This document shows positions 47,656 to 58,731 of a DNA stretch of 64,000 bases, one piece after another. Numbering within the stretch: the first letter of the stretch is position 1; every line of letters starts with the position of its first letter. Source of the stretch: Zizania palustris (lineage: Eukaryota > Streptophyta > Magnoliopsida > Poales > Poaceae); assembly GCA_019279435.1 (NCBI GenBank), contig JAAALK010000289.1, positions 6,330,342 through 6,394,341 on the forward strand, given 5' to 3'. The notes below the pieces were generated by a model. It saw nothing but the letters and a program-made list of their open reading frames with translations. It was not told where the DNA came from and searched no databases. Both the position numbers and the translations under genes were made by a program.

Positions 47656-47939
47656 GTACATTTATTTGCATGCACGGCTATGTAATCACTCTACTATATA
47701 ATTGCATGATAGATTACTCACCCATGATCTACCATCAAACAAATCCTATCCGTTCATCATCTGATCTATATTGTGAACCGTTCAATCACCGTCTCCTTTC
47801 CCTCCATCGCCACAACAATCCCTACGTCACCTAACCCCCCACGATGCCTAATCCCGGTCTCATAGTCTTCTCGATACGGAAAAATTAAACACAACATTCA
47901 ATAAAAAATAAAAACATTACAACGCATATACATACAAGT
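47656..47939. other. Noncoding tract between foldback element and S1
   Basis: Mixed low-complexity and C-rich sequence with no feature that I can support. Confidence 0.5.
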
Positions 47940-49610
47940 GTAGGGTCTTAAATAAAGAATAATCCCCTTAATATTCTGAAGTTATGGTGAATGTGTTAAA
48001 GGTTAATTTCTTAGGAATTTTCCTGATTTATTTCATGAATTATCAATTTATTCCTAAGGGGTTTTTATCTATTTAATTAATAAGAATATTTTGTGCTAAA
48101 GTAACATACTTTTTTATGGTATAAGTCTTTAGAGAATAAAAAGATTGATTTAACAAAATTTGAATGGTGAAATTTGGAGTTAAAATGAGCAAGTTGTGAA
48201 TTTTTGAAGTTTAAAACAAATTTCTGAATTTTATTTTAAACAGGAAATGGTTCCTGGTCCACGGTGAGCCAGGCCCACCGTGGACTCACGTACTGTGCGC
48301 GTGAACCGGATCAATCAGAGCCGTCCGATCTGGATCCGATGGCTAGGCGCGAGGTGGGAGGGTTCAAGTGGATCTGGACGGCCCAGATCACACCATACCC
48401 TTTCGGCATGGATCAAGGGCTGACATTAAATCCTGAAGTGGGCTCGAGCGCAACGGCAACGGCGACGGCGAGGGGGTACGCCTTGGGTTTCAGCTAAAAT
48501 GGAAAGAGGAGATCCAGGGGGTCACAATCGTACCTGTGATGGCGGCGATGGGTGACTGACGGCGACCGGCGATGAGGGTAGACGACGAATGGTTCTCGGG
48601 TTGAAGTGGCGGCGGCAGTCCGGTGGTCCTCACGGCCAACCGAGGGGTGGCCGGTGACGGGTGGACGACGACGGCCTCGTAGGTGGCGGTGGCATGGACG
48701 GCGGGGGCCTGTGGCGCCAGCAAGGGGCTACCGGAGCCGAAGCAGGGGAGAAACTCGAAAAGGAGTGGCGGGGGCTCGGGAACGTGTGGCTAACGGCAAA
48801 GATGTGAGGCCTGGGCTGCGGTGAGCGTCGGGGTACTTATAGGGGTCGCCGGTGGTGGATATGGTAGGCTAAAAGAGGAAACCCGAGGAGGGTTCCTATT
48901 TTGCTCTGGCAAGGGTTTCCTTTTGCTCGGCTAGCTTCCATAAGGGGTGAATCCGTGTGGCAAATGAGGGAAAGCGATCGCCAGGTGTCGGGGAAAAGGA
49001 ATCTGGGGGCAATTTGACGGATAGAGGCGGCCGGCGAAGGAATTTGGGAAGTGGGTCTCGTCGGCGATGGAAAGGGGATCCCTTTTCATCAAGGAAGATG
49101 ACCCCGATAGGTGGCCCCCACCCGTCAGTGGCTAAGCGCGAAGGCAACCACGCCGATAGGCGGGTCCCAATGGTCAGAGGCTGAGGGCGTGGGATGGTGC
49201 GGCTGCCAGTGGGGCAAGGCAGGCGCGGGCGCGGAAGAGAGAGGGAGGGGACGCGCCGACAGGCGGGTCCCACCCGTTAATGACACGGCTCTGGGTTGGG
49301 CCGGGCTGGAGGCCAATTGAGGGTTGCGGCCCAATTTTATTTATATTGTATTTTATATTTAAAATAATTGCAGATAATCAATTATTTGTTTAGTGCTTGA
49401 ATCATTGTTGATAAAATTTTGTAAAAATTCCTAAAAATATTTCTTGGCCTCTAGATTCTATCAGAAATTTTCCAAGCTAAAATTTGAAGTATTCCCCCTT
49501 GTTTGGCTTAAATAGGGTTCTTTTAGTCTTTTCTTTAATTAAATAAATACTTTAAATTCCTGAAAATTCATTTTCTTTATTTTATTTTTTTTAATTCTGG
49601 GGATGTTACA
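47940..49610 (-). repeat. S1: probable solo gypsy-type LTR
   Basis: The minus strand starts TGTAACATCCCC at 49610 and ends AGACCCTACA at 47940, typical of large gypsy LTRs. A minus-strand TATA-like box (CTATAAGTA, 48833-48843) sits between AT-rich U3 and GC-rich start sequence. No primer site or internal sequence adjoins. The five bases on each side (acaag, ttcat) differ, so a clean solo LTR is not proven. The many GC-rich ORFs at 48260-49330 are not supported as genes. Confidence 0.5.
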
Positions 49611-50095
49611 TTCATACACTAACGGCTACATGTTTCACAACACACCTGAAAACAACCCTTATTACTACCCTGTTACGGAATAGCGTTAGGAAGCATCTAA
49701 GTGTGTCACTACGCATTTTGGAATCAAATGTTGATCTCAGGTCCAAGGACTCTACAGGTACACCATTTGAGATGACAACTATTGGCACATTACAATCTAA
49801 GCAGTATCTCAAGTGGGTCTATCCAACACAATGTTTACTAACATGTGTTCACATCAATAATTTGACATCTCCATGTCTATGATCTATGAAACTCAATCAT
49901 CAATCAGTCGGATGTGTTAATCCATGTATCATCACTGTCCCACATGATGACTAGATTAGGGACCCTTCTGAACAACATCGTCATTAAGAAAATAGTTTCA
50001 CATAACAAGTCGTACTTATTAATTAAATGCAAATGATATTTATTCAAGGAACAAGATAACAATTATCCTCATACATTAGCATAGACATCACTAGC
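49611..50095 (-). other. C2 3' untranslated tract
   Basis: Noncoding sequence after the C2 RNase H end. Truncated at 49611 by S1, so the C2 3' LTR is not seen. Confidence 0.6.
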
Positions 50096-51330
50096 AACTC
50101 CCACATACACATGACTCATGCAAGTATCCCATACCCATGTAGCTCATATGTGCCTCATACTTGCGCCATGGAAGCAGCTTTGTCAACGGATCCACTATGT
50201 TCAAATCCGTGTGCACCTTGCAAATATTCATATCACCTCTCTCTATGATCACTCAGATATGGTGATACAGCCAAAGTACACGTTTGGACTTCTAGTTTTA
50301 TCTAGGCTCCTTGGCTTACGCAATGGAACCACTATTACCATGGTAGAGGTCCACTGGACTGGATGCACTGGAAACAACACTCCGCTCAGAAACAAACTTT
50401 CTGATCCAAACAGCCTTCTTCGCAGCTTCCAAAGCTGCAATATACTCAGCTACTATTGTAGAATCGGCCACCACCTATTGCTTGGAACCTTTCCAACTCA
50501 CTACACCTCCATTGAGGTAGAACACAAACCCAAATTACGATCGAGAATTATCTTTTATCTGTCCAAGACTAGCCTCGGTGTAACTCCTTACATCGACCTC
50601 CTATTCGCTACCGTGTCTGAGGAACATATCCTCAGTTCTTCTCAAGCACATGAGGATCCCTTTTACGATTGCCCAGTGACTCTCACCTGGGTTTGACTGA
50701 TATCTGCATGTTTGGGTGTGTACTTGGCACGTATGATTGACCCAATCGTAGAGGCATACAGGATCACTCTGATATTTAGGATTTTGAAACCGTTTCAAAA
50801 CCTTGTCAATGTACTTCATCCTAGCCTAATCCAATTAGCCATTTCGATCTATCTCCATAGATCTTTATGCCCAAAGTGCATGTTGTGTCTCCAAGGTCCT
50901 TCATTGAGAAACCATTTTTCAATAAGGTTTTGACAGCATTTTACAAAGGAATGCCATTTCTGATCTCCTATATGTCATCCACACATAGAACCAGAAATAC
51001 AAGTGTGCTCCAACTAGCCCTTTTGCAAACAAAAGACTCTTCCTTATTCTTGATGGAGCCAAACATTTTGACTACCTCATCAAAACAAAGATTCCAACTC
51101 TGAGAAGCTTGTCATATCACATAAACATGAAATGCGGCAAATGCTACAACAATTCGAACATATGTAAGAATAACAATGAGCGAAGACTGTTTCATCATAA
51201 TAAACACTTTGAATATTTTGAAACCTTTCACCTCCAATCGTGCCTAATGGATGTGAACATTTCCATTAACGTCTTTCTCCTTAAAGTCCATCTTCACTCA
51301 ATAGTTTTACGCCATCGAGTGGATCCACCA
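50096..51330 (-). pseudogene. pol: C2 reverse transcriptase and RNase H, heavily decayed
   Basis: The minus strand reads copia RT in fragments; the active site is CVDD rather than YVDD near 51000. The block YIDKVLKRFQNPKY at about 50780-50820 and SRYQSNPGESHW-like residues near 50690 are the RT to RNase H connection. RNase H follows (VVSWKGSKQ near 50480, then AALEAAKKAVW near 50420) and ends near 50150 with the DPLTKLLP motif. Many stops and frame changes mean an old copy. Confidence 0.75.
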
Positions 51331-51369
51331 AGTTCCAAACTTGGTTTCCTTATATGGACTAAAACCTGT

Positions 51370-51545
51370 CTGGATCGGAACTTCTGATCTAGCATCGGAA
51401 ATTATGATCTCATTCCTCTATCGCAAACTTTGTCCGGTATCGGAACTTCCAATCAACATCAGAACTTCGGACCAGGCAAATATCGGAACTTCCGATCTCT
51501 ATCGGAACTTCCGAAGTTCTATAAACAGAAATAGATCCAATCTGT
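51370..51545 (+). repeat. Leader-like GGAACTTCC repeat block inside C2 pol
   Basis: Holds about seven GGAACTTCC-type words and ends with AACAGAAATAGATCCAATCTG, which resembles the end of the C2 leader block (near 16463). It stands where the integrase-RT linker is expected. Confidence 0.65.
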
Positions 51546-51559
51546 TTTAATTCAGATCT

Positions 51560-52147
51560 TAATGGTTCCAAACCATTTTTCAGAGTTTGGTCCCATCACT
51601 CTCTTAGATGGAACGCTATTTAAAGTGAGAGCGTCGGTTTCTAGAGCATTACCTCAAAAGGATGATGAAAGATCAGCATGTCGACTCATGGCTCAAATAT
51701 TCATCTCCACGATCCGATTGTAGAAATTTAATTATCTTGCCCGTATGATTTTGTACTTCACTTAAGAGCTCCTTGAACATTTCAAAGGACTCCCACTTAT
51801 ATCTTATCAAGTAGACACATCTACTTAAAATAGTCGAAAAAGTGATAAAGTACCAGAACCCATTCCTAGCCGTGTGACTCATTGGACCGTATACATCAGT
51901 ATGTACTATGTCCAATAGCTCACTTGCCCTCCCACTAACACTTAGTGAAAGTCGCCTCTTGTCATCTTGTCAAGTAGATAAGATTCACACGTGTCATATG
52001 ATTCAAAATCAAAGGACTTCAAAACTCCATCACTATGAAGCTTTTGCGTGTGCCTCTCATTTATATGACCTAAGCGACAATGCTAGACGTGGGTAGGATT
52101 CAAATCATTGAGTCATCGTTTCTTTGTACTAACGTTATAAACATGCG
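51560..52147 (-). pseudogene. C2 integrase, decayed
   Basis: The zinc motif HCRLGHINE is read just after the G1 flank (near 52060-52085). The core piece 51673-51915 has the first catalytic Asp in VHTDVYGPM and the second in LQSDRGDEY. The C-terminal end of the core lies at 51570-51650 with a LTLN-VPSK block. The catalytic Glu is not readable. The frame joins the C2 protease region at 14125 across the G1 target duplication. Confidence 0.82.
52143..52147 (+). other. G1 target-site duplication (atgcg), 3' LTR side
   Basis: atgcg directly before the LTR at 52148. Its partner is 14125-14129, next to the other LTR. Confidence 0.88.
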
Positions 52148-52641
52148 TGTTGGCGTAAAAGATTACGCTAACAGGTTTTCGAAGATTAAGAACTAACAAA
52201 CGAAGAGTTTGTGAAGCGGACTATTTCAAGCCTCCGAATTGGATAATAGCTCGAAGTAGTTCGAAGTTGTGTATTAAATAACTGAGTATTCGATGCTCAT
52301 TACAGGGTAAGAAGGGGGGTATTTATAGGTAAAAATCTTAAGGAAAAGACCTTTTTACCCCTCAATTACAGCCGACATAGTGGAAACTATTCGGTACCCC
52401 TAATAGGGTTAAAATGGTAAAAGACTAATTTAATCAGAAAGAAGATAAGTCTTCCATCCTCGCTAGCAGATAAGCTCTCTGAAGATTTAACCTTCGAAGT
52501 CATACTCCGAACAGAAGTCTGCATGGATTCTTCGAGCTTGGTCATGTACTAAACCGGAGTTAATACTGGAACTTCGGTTTAGTAGATTTGCTTTGTCTTA
52601 TAACTGTAGAGACCCTGAGGATGAAGTATTTTCCCCCAACA
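52148..52641 (-). repeat. G1 3' LTR (494 bp)
   Basis: Same length as 13631-14124 and about 96% identical by eye. It is the 3' LTR because the polypurine tract GAGGGGCTAC (minus strand, 52642-52651) lies to its right and no primer site lies to its left. Confidence 0.93.
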
Positions 52642-52651
52642 GTAGCCCCTC
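52642..52651 (-). other. G1 polypurine tract
   Basis: Minus-strand GAGGGGCTAC immediately before the LTR start TGTTGGGGG. Confidence 0.75.
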
Positions 52652-52969
52652 GAATACGCTTCTCCGAGTGATCTATAAAGTTAGGAGAGCTATACACAAG
52701 AAAAATAATCATGCGCAGGGGTTAATAAAATTTATAAACCTTGGAAGTATTCAAAAATTTAGAAACTTCGAATCGATTTACAAGCGAAGGTCTCATTTGA
52801 ACAGCTTCGAAGTCAATTCCTGCGAAGCTGAAAAGACCGTTAGACTCAGAAAAATAACCATTATCTTTTTCTTTCGGTAGAAGCTATAACGTTGCTTTAA
52901 TTTCGGAAATAATAATGGTACAGAAGACGGAACGTCGAGTATGAACGGTAAGAAATCGTGAGTTCCGGC

Positions 52970-52977
52970 TATAAATA
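52970..52977 (+). promoter_or_regulatory. TATA box of the G1 antisense gene
   Basis: TATAAATA within GGCTATAAATAG on the plus strand, about 100 bp before the ATG at 53074. It is opposite in direction to gag-pol of G1. Confidence 0.7.
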
Positions 52978-53933
52978 GAGGAGCAAGAGACATTCGAGAT
53001 ACTTTTCCTACTGTTCTCGCGCAATCCCCCTTTAGCCTCTAGAGCTCTAGTTCCAAGCTTCTCGCTCTGTTCGATGGCAAAGACTAGCTTCAAAGCACCC
53101 GTAGCAGCCTCGACCTTGGCCAGGCAGCAAGGTATGGCGGCGGCAGCAACAGCAGCGCCTGTAGGGAATCCCCCACAAGCCGACCCCGATGACCTCCTCC
53201 TGGCTTCCTCTAAGTACTCGGACCAATCCTACAAATTGGGGCCATTAACATGCAAGAAGAAGACCATCATAGCAGCAGTTGTAGGGAAGATTAGCCTGGT
53301 CAGGAAGCAATCCCCTCGCCTCGGCCCAGATAAGTGGTTGTTTTTGAAGCCTTCTTCGAGGCGGGGTTAGGGCTTCCAGCAGTAAACTTCTTGTCAGAGG
53401 TATTGGAGCTTTTCCACGTCACCCTTCCTAAACTCTCTCTGAACGCCATAGCGCGTCTTGCAATCTTCGAGTGGGCGTTGTGAGTCAAAGGTTGTGAAGG
53501 GAGAGCAGAAATCTTCGTAGTGCTTCATAAGGCCTCCTGCCAGCCGGAGGAGAGAAGATCGTAGTTGCCTTTGGTAGCATCAACTTCAGGCTCCAAGACG
53601 AGTACCAAACTCGATTTCCGGCGAAGGCCATCAACGCCAGATGGTACACAGATTGGATTATTCGGTGGTTTTACGCCGAAGTGGGAGCGGATAACAGTTT
53701 GGCCAGACCTCTGCAAGACATACATTTACGAAGGGAAGCCGAAGTTCATCCAGACCCGGGCCAGCTCGAAGCTCGCCTAAATCTGCTGCAAGAAATAAGT
53801 TGTCGCATGAGCATGCGAGACTTAGCGGAAGAGTTCATCGGGCTTCAGATTCCACCTCTGATGGCCAACTGGCCTATTAACTTTGAAGAGAATCCGGAGG
53901 GTGGACTCCGAAAAATCTCTTCGAGCTCTGCAG

Positions 53934-54014
53934 GTAACTTCGGAAACTACAAAATGTTTCATGTATGATAATTTCATAAAAAATGATATAACTGAGAAAA
54001 AACTTATCTTTCAG
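53934..54014 (+). other. Intron 1 of the antisense gene
   Basis: Starts GTAACTT and ends TTTCAG, 81 bp, AT-rich. Removing it keeps the coding phase between the two exons. Confidence 0.78.
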
Positions 54015-54691
54015 CTCCACACGCCTCCTTGACTTTGGAGCAAGTCGTACGGGCTTCAGAAAAGATCCTCGGAGCCCCTACCCTCGCTAAGAAATAATGG
54101 AGGGTGAAACTGGTGGGTAGTTCGGAGTGATTCAACCGGGTATGGAGCGTACTCAGAGTTGACGCTCCTTCCCTTATGGACTAGAGCACTTCTGAGCCTG
54201 GTCCGAAGAAGAGGAAACCTGAAGCTAGTACTTCGGTGCTAGCCAAGACTCCCGTTAAAAAGTTGGCCCGTAAACCGAAGTTTGTGGCCACTTCCAAGTC
54301 TGCTACTTCGTCTTCGGATTCATCTGAAGATGAAGGTTACAAAGAAATGCAAAGGGTTTTAATAGACCTTATTACCAAAGATGAAGAGGCGCAGGCAGAT
54401 GTCGAAGTCCCGGCTACAGGCGACACAACAGCTGTGCTGACTGTGCAAGACAACCTTGAGAAAGCAGAGACATCGAATGTCCTGCCAAGCCAAGAGGCCC
54501 CTGCCGCTGAAGAAGGCAGAGTCGAGGTAGAAAATGATCAAGCTTTGCTCCGGACGAAGTGATAACTGCTGTTCTGGGAGAGATTTCAGCAGCTAATCCT
54601 TCGGTTCCCAACTCCGAATCCGAGGAAGACTTTGAAGGGGCATTCGAACCTCCGAGCAGTCCCATACTCGTCCGTCGACAGGATGTCAAAG

Positions 54692-54770
54692 GTAAGCCTC
54701 AATAGAGTATTTTTCCTTTCTTTTCGTGCCTTGCAAAATTATGCAATATATAATACCTTTGATTTTATAG
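54692..54770 (+). other. Intron 2 of the antisense gene
   Basis: Starts GTAAGC and ends TTATAG, 79 bp, T-rich; joins two open stretches in phase. Confidence 0.78.
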
Positions 54771-55210
54771 GATCAACCCCCATAGAGATGACCCCTGCCG
54801 CGAAGACTGCGCCTGAAACCTCGACATCTCCGAAGACAATTCCGGAGGAGGTTATAAAAATGGGGCCCGAAAAAGGTAAAGGAAAAGTGGATCCTTTTCC
54901 TGCTCTGAACTTTGGATTAACCCCATCGGAATCTACAGATGGAGGCTAGTCCACGAAAGGGGGCCAATCCACCAAGGTCTTCGGGGATGCGGTGCTGCGC
55001 TCCGGTCCTTCTCCTAATGAAGACGATCAAACAACCGTGTCAAAGCTCCCCCTCCTAGCTCCTTTTCTAGAGCGAAGGACCGAGCTTCGGACTCTGCTAG
55101 AGCCTTTGGCTCGAGCTAATCACGAAGTCGGGGAGACTGACTTGGTGGCTATACTTGTGGAAGCCGAGGGGTCGAAATTAGATGCAGCCATGGAGTGTGT
55201 AGCATACCAA

Positions 55211-55284
55211 GTACGAAGTATCTGCAATAATAGAGTTAGTTTCAACACGTAAATATTTTACTCACATTGCTTTTTCCTTCACAG
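55211..55284 (+). other. Intron 3 of the antisense gene
   Basis: Starts GTACGAAG and ends TTCACAG, 74 bp; joins open stretches in phase. Confidence 0.75.
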
Positions 55285-55428
55285 CAAATAGTCTTGGCTC
55301 GAGCTGCGGCTATTTCTAACGAGCGGGAGTGCAATCGTCTTAAGGATAAGATAACTGCTCTCCAAGGGAGTCTTGTCAGCTTCGAAATTCGAACTTCTAG
55401 CTTGGATTAGATGGTAGCAGCGGAAAGG

Positions 55429-57343
55429 TGTAGGACCGAAAGTAGCGACCAGAGGGGGGTGAATGGGCGCCTTAAAAATTCTTTCGAATAAATGGCCTGT
55501 TCCCAACACCCAACGCACCTCAAAAGACTAAGCAGCAGAAAAACGAACAGATAGCCTAAGTCTAAAGGTATCTAGTCTAGAAGCAACTGACGTTAAACAG
55601 AGAACTACCAAAGCAGTGCAACTAGGCAGATAAACAGAGTATACTAGACATGTCAGGCCAAACTTCTCAAGGAAATGATCTAAGTATATAAAAAATGAGA
55701 TGAGAAGTTACTGTTCAGATTTGTCTCCTGTTCGAAACTTGGTGAAGCCTCCTTCGCCCGTCGAGGTCTGCTTTGGTGGTCGAAGCCTGCTTCGCTGGTC
55801 GAAGGCTGCTTTGGAGGTTAGTTGCGAAGCCTACCGAAGGCTGTTGTGAAGATGTCGAAGGTGTGTTTGGTCTAGCCTAGTTCGAAGTGGCTGGGAGCGA
55901 AGTATGCTTCGAAGCGAAGTACGGAAGTATCAAAGCTAGCTTTGAACCGAGTGCTTCGAAGCCTATCCTTCGAACAGAATGCTTCGAACACAATGCACAG
56001 ACAAAAAACCTTCGAAAAGAGACGCGAAGGCTGACACGCGATAGAAAAACCAAAATGAAGCCTACACTCTACCTTCGAAGAAGACGGAAGCAAACACTGT
56101 GCGAAGTCTAACAGAAAGACAAGCTTCGAAGCCAACTTCAAAACCTGTCGAAGTATGGACTTCGAAGAGCTCGAGTCGGAGTACCTTCGCACAGACGTTC
56201 GAAGTGTGAGACACTGACAGTTCAAAAAGTACTTCGAAGCTAGCAACTCAGGACACAAAACGAAGTTCGAAGTTCAAACGAAGCCTTCGAGTATATCAGA
56301 TCGAAGCCTGCCTCACGGAGCTGAGGGGCTTCGAACAGAGAGGGTGGCTTCACCAGAAAACAGTCAGAAAAGGTACTCAGCCCTGTCAACTTCGATCAAA
56401 AAGCTGCACAGAAAAGCAAGACTAGAGTACTAGTGTATTGTTGCTACAGTGTAGTAGTACTACTTGCAACAGCAAGAACTAGTACTACTTGCGTGAAGAA
56501 CACACGCAACAGAAGCACCTTCTCAGGAATAAAATCACCAAAACACACCAAACTGAAGCTTCTGATTCCGAGAGATTAATGCACGCATCCAACCATGAAC
56601 AGGAGATGGAATCTTACTGAGAAGGAGTAAATGCAAGGCAAAATGCAATGAATAAATGCCTGGCGGCGCACAGCAAGAGTGAGAGAGAAAATGCAAGAGA
56701 CAAAATGACCCAAAGGAGTAGTATTGATTTCAGCCAAAAGGGTAGTCCAACCCTAGGGATTGGGGCCCTATTTATAGGCTGCCCAATGGCCTAGAATATT
56801 CCACCAGCCCCTTAGGGTTTTTTACAGACGCAGGAATAAAGGAAAAGACTCTACTGCCCTTAGGTATTTTTACAGACACGACTGACTGACTGTGGGCCTA
56901 GAGATACAGATGACTTATCCGGAAGCTAAGTTTTCGTAACGACTACAGCTTCTCTTCTGGACAGTCGGATACAGGATCAACGGTTGTCAGTTTTGCGCCG
57001 AAACTGACAAAGCCTCCACCGACTTTGGACCAGGTACCCGGATTGGGCCGGCCCGATTCCGCAGCTCTCTCAGCCCGGCAATCACTCACCGCCCGTGTAC
57101 CTGAGTCAACCCTGGTCAACAGCCTAGTGGGTCTTCTACTGCTTCTGGCCCATGTACCCGGATTGGGCCAGCCCGACTTCGCAGCTCTCTCAGCCCGACA
57201 GTCGCTCGCTGCCCGTGTACCTGAGTCACACGCTGCCCATGAAACAGCAGATCTCTTCTCTTCTTAGTCCTCTTTGACTATCGTTGACAATGACTCAACA
57301 CATCTGGAGCCATGAGGCCCACGCTATTCAGCATGGCTCCTCA
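55429..57343 (-). repeat. C7 3' LTR (1915 bp)
   Basis: Minus strand starts TGAGGAGCC at 57343 and ends GGTCCTACA at 55429. U3 carries the same kind of two-unit duplication as C6 (units near 57030-57120 and 57145-57240). The TATA box is at 56769-56776. The R-U5 is rich in TTCGAAG words and unlike that of C6, but the last 60 bases match C6 again. ORFs inside are composition effects. Confidence 0.93.
56769..56776 (-). promoter_or_regulatory. C7 LTR TATA box
   Basis: TATAAATA on the minus strand, near GGGCCCTATTTATAGGC of the plus strand. Confidence 0.72.
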
Positions 57344-58731
57344 ATCTCCCCCTTGATGAGTGCATTGTCAACACTCCTCTTTTTCAGCTCTACAGCACCT
57401 GCGAGCACATGTGGAAACACGAAAAACAAAGCACAAGAAAACAAAGAAGAAGAAAAATAAGGTAAAAGTTTAACCCTAATGACCAAAAACCGAACAAAAA
57501 GCAAGAAGTGGTCATTATGGTTAACCAAAACGTAAAAGCTCAAAATGAGTGCGATCTCAGAAACATCAACAAGGATATGAACAGAGTAAGAGCAAGCGAG
57601 GCAAAAACTCCCAAAAACTCCCCCTTAAACTCTGATCCCAAATATTCTCCCCCTTGTTGACAAGTGAACTCATCAAGCACACAAAAGAGACACAAACTCC
57701 CCCTGAAATGCAACTCCCCCTCAAAATATGCAGTGAATTCAACTGGAGTGCATGTGGAGTGTAAAAAGCATGCTTCTCAAATATGATTGACTGCAGATAC
57801 AACATCTAACAAGTATAGCAAAAGACATACTGTCTAAGACACATGGCATGATCAGTGCAACAGATGATATCTAAGGAAAGTCATTAGCACGCATATTTCA
57901 ATTTTTGCAAAACAAAAACATCACTACATTTTCCAGTTGACAAGCAAGGTAAAACATGAGATGTAGAAGCTAACAGATATCTACCAAGATAAGCATTGTC
58001 CAAAACAAAGTGCTTCAGCAAACTTGTTATCATTTCAATTTTCAGGCTTTTTTCCTTTTTTCCTTTTTCATTTTTGCCAGGGGTTATTTGTATGTCAAAC
58101 CTTATGCTGACCGACCAAGTCAAGCCTAGGCCAGAACTGGACCATCAGAAGCTTAAGACATTGGTCTTGGCATACACTACAGTGTCCTAGTTCATACCAA
58201 AGTGCTATGGTACGCAGTACAGAACAATGTAATGCGACAAGACAAACCCACCTGGATCTTTTCAATTTTAAGCATAAAAAGACATGGAATTGTCATTTTT
58301 CTGGTTTTTCATTATTTTATAGCACATTTTCCATGTTCAAAAGCATAAAGATGTCCAAGTTGCGTATTTGCATCTAAGTAAGGAGCGAGCTACAAGGTAT
58401 GTATCAGATAGCAAGAACATTCAGCCTACGCATGCTAGTTACCAGAAGCAATGGTGATCATTTTTCAATTTTAAAGCATAAAAGCCATGCATATGACAGA
58501 TATCAGACTTATCAAGTGAACTGAGACAAGACATGATCATTGACAGGTAATCAAAAGCATGTACCAGCTAGAATAAGTAAAGCAGTTCAATCATATAACA
58601 GAAGCAACTCTTAAGTGTGATATGTGAATATGCAAGATATGAACACACACAAAAAGACTCAAGAAAAGAGTAAAGAAGAACAAAAACTGACGCAAAATAT
58701 TCTAAAAAGGATACACAACACCCAAATCCCC
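57344..58731 (-). other. C7 post-pol noncoding tract with multiple polypurine tracts
   Basis: The LTR-proximal purine tract is 57344-57354. Four further G-rich purine runs (minus strand) lie at 57619-57628, 57648-57656, 57697-57705 and 57714-57722. No ORF with a domain is present. The 58080-58260 part corresponds to 42250-42440 in C6. Confidence 0.82.

Larger units (their letters stand above)
53074..55428 (+). pseudogene. G1 antisense accessory gene with introns (gypsy-type transposon protein family)
   Basis: Plus-strand gene between the G1 polypurine tract and pol, antisense to gag-pol. The start is ATG 53074. Exon 1 has an Ala-rich N-terminus and, after a frameshift near 53340, the block FFEAGLGLPAVNFL with LSLNAIARLAIFEWAL, which I recognise as the plant 'putative gypsy type transposon' domain (Pfam PF04195-like). 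Three short GT-AG introns are read at 53934-54014, 54692-54770 and 55211-55284. Later exons are Lys/Ser/Glu-rich, then helical (RAAAISNERECNRLKDKITAL), a likely coiled coil. Stops at about 54095, 54140, 54182, 54560 and 54947 and the shift mark it as dead. C7 cuts it at 55428. Antisense extra ORFs are known in Tat elements; their role is unknown. Confidence 0.85.

Noticed and set aside
48260..49334. Several GC-rich ORFs near 48.3-49.3 kb that might be host exons
   Set aside because: They overlap on both strands, are Arg/Gly/Pro-rich, and sit in the start region of the S1 LTR.
47935..49615. Target-site duplication for S1
   Set aside because: The flanking five bases (acaag and ttcat) do not match, so a clean solo LTR is not claimed.
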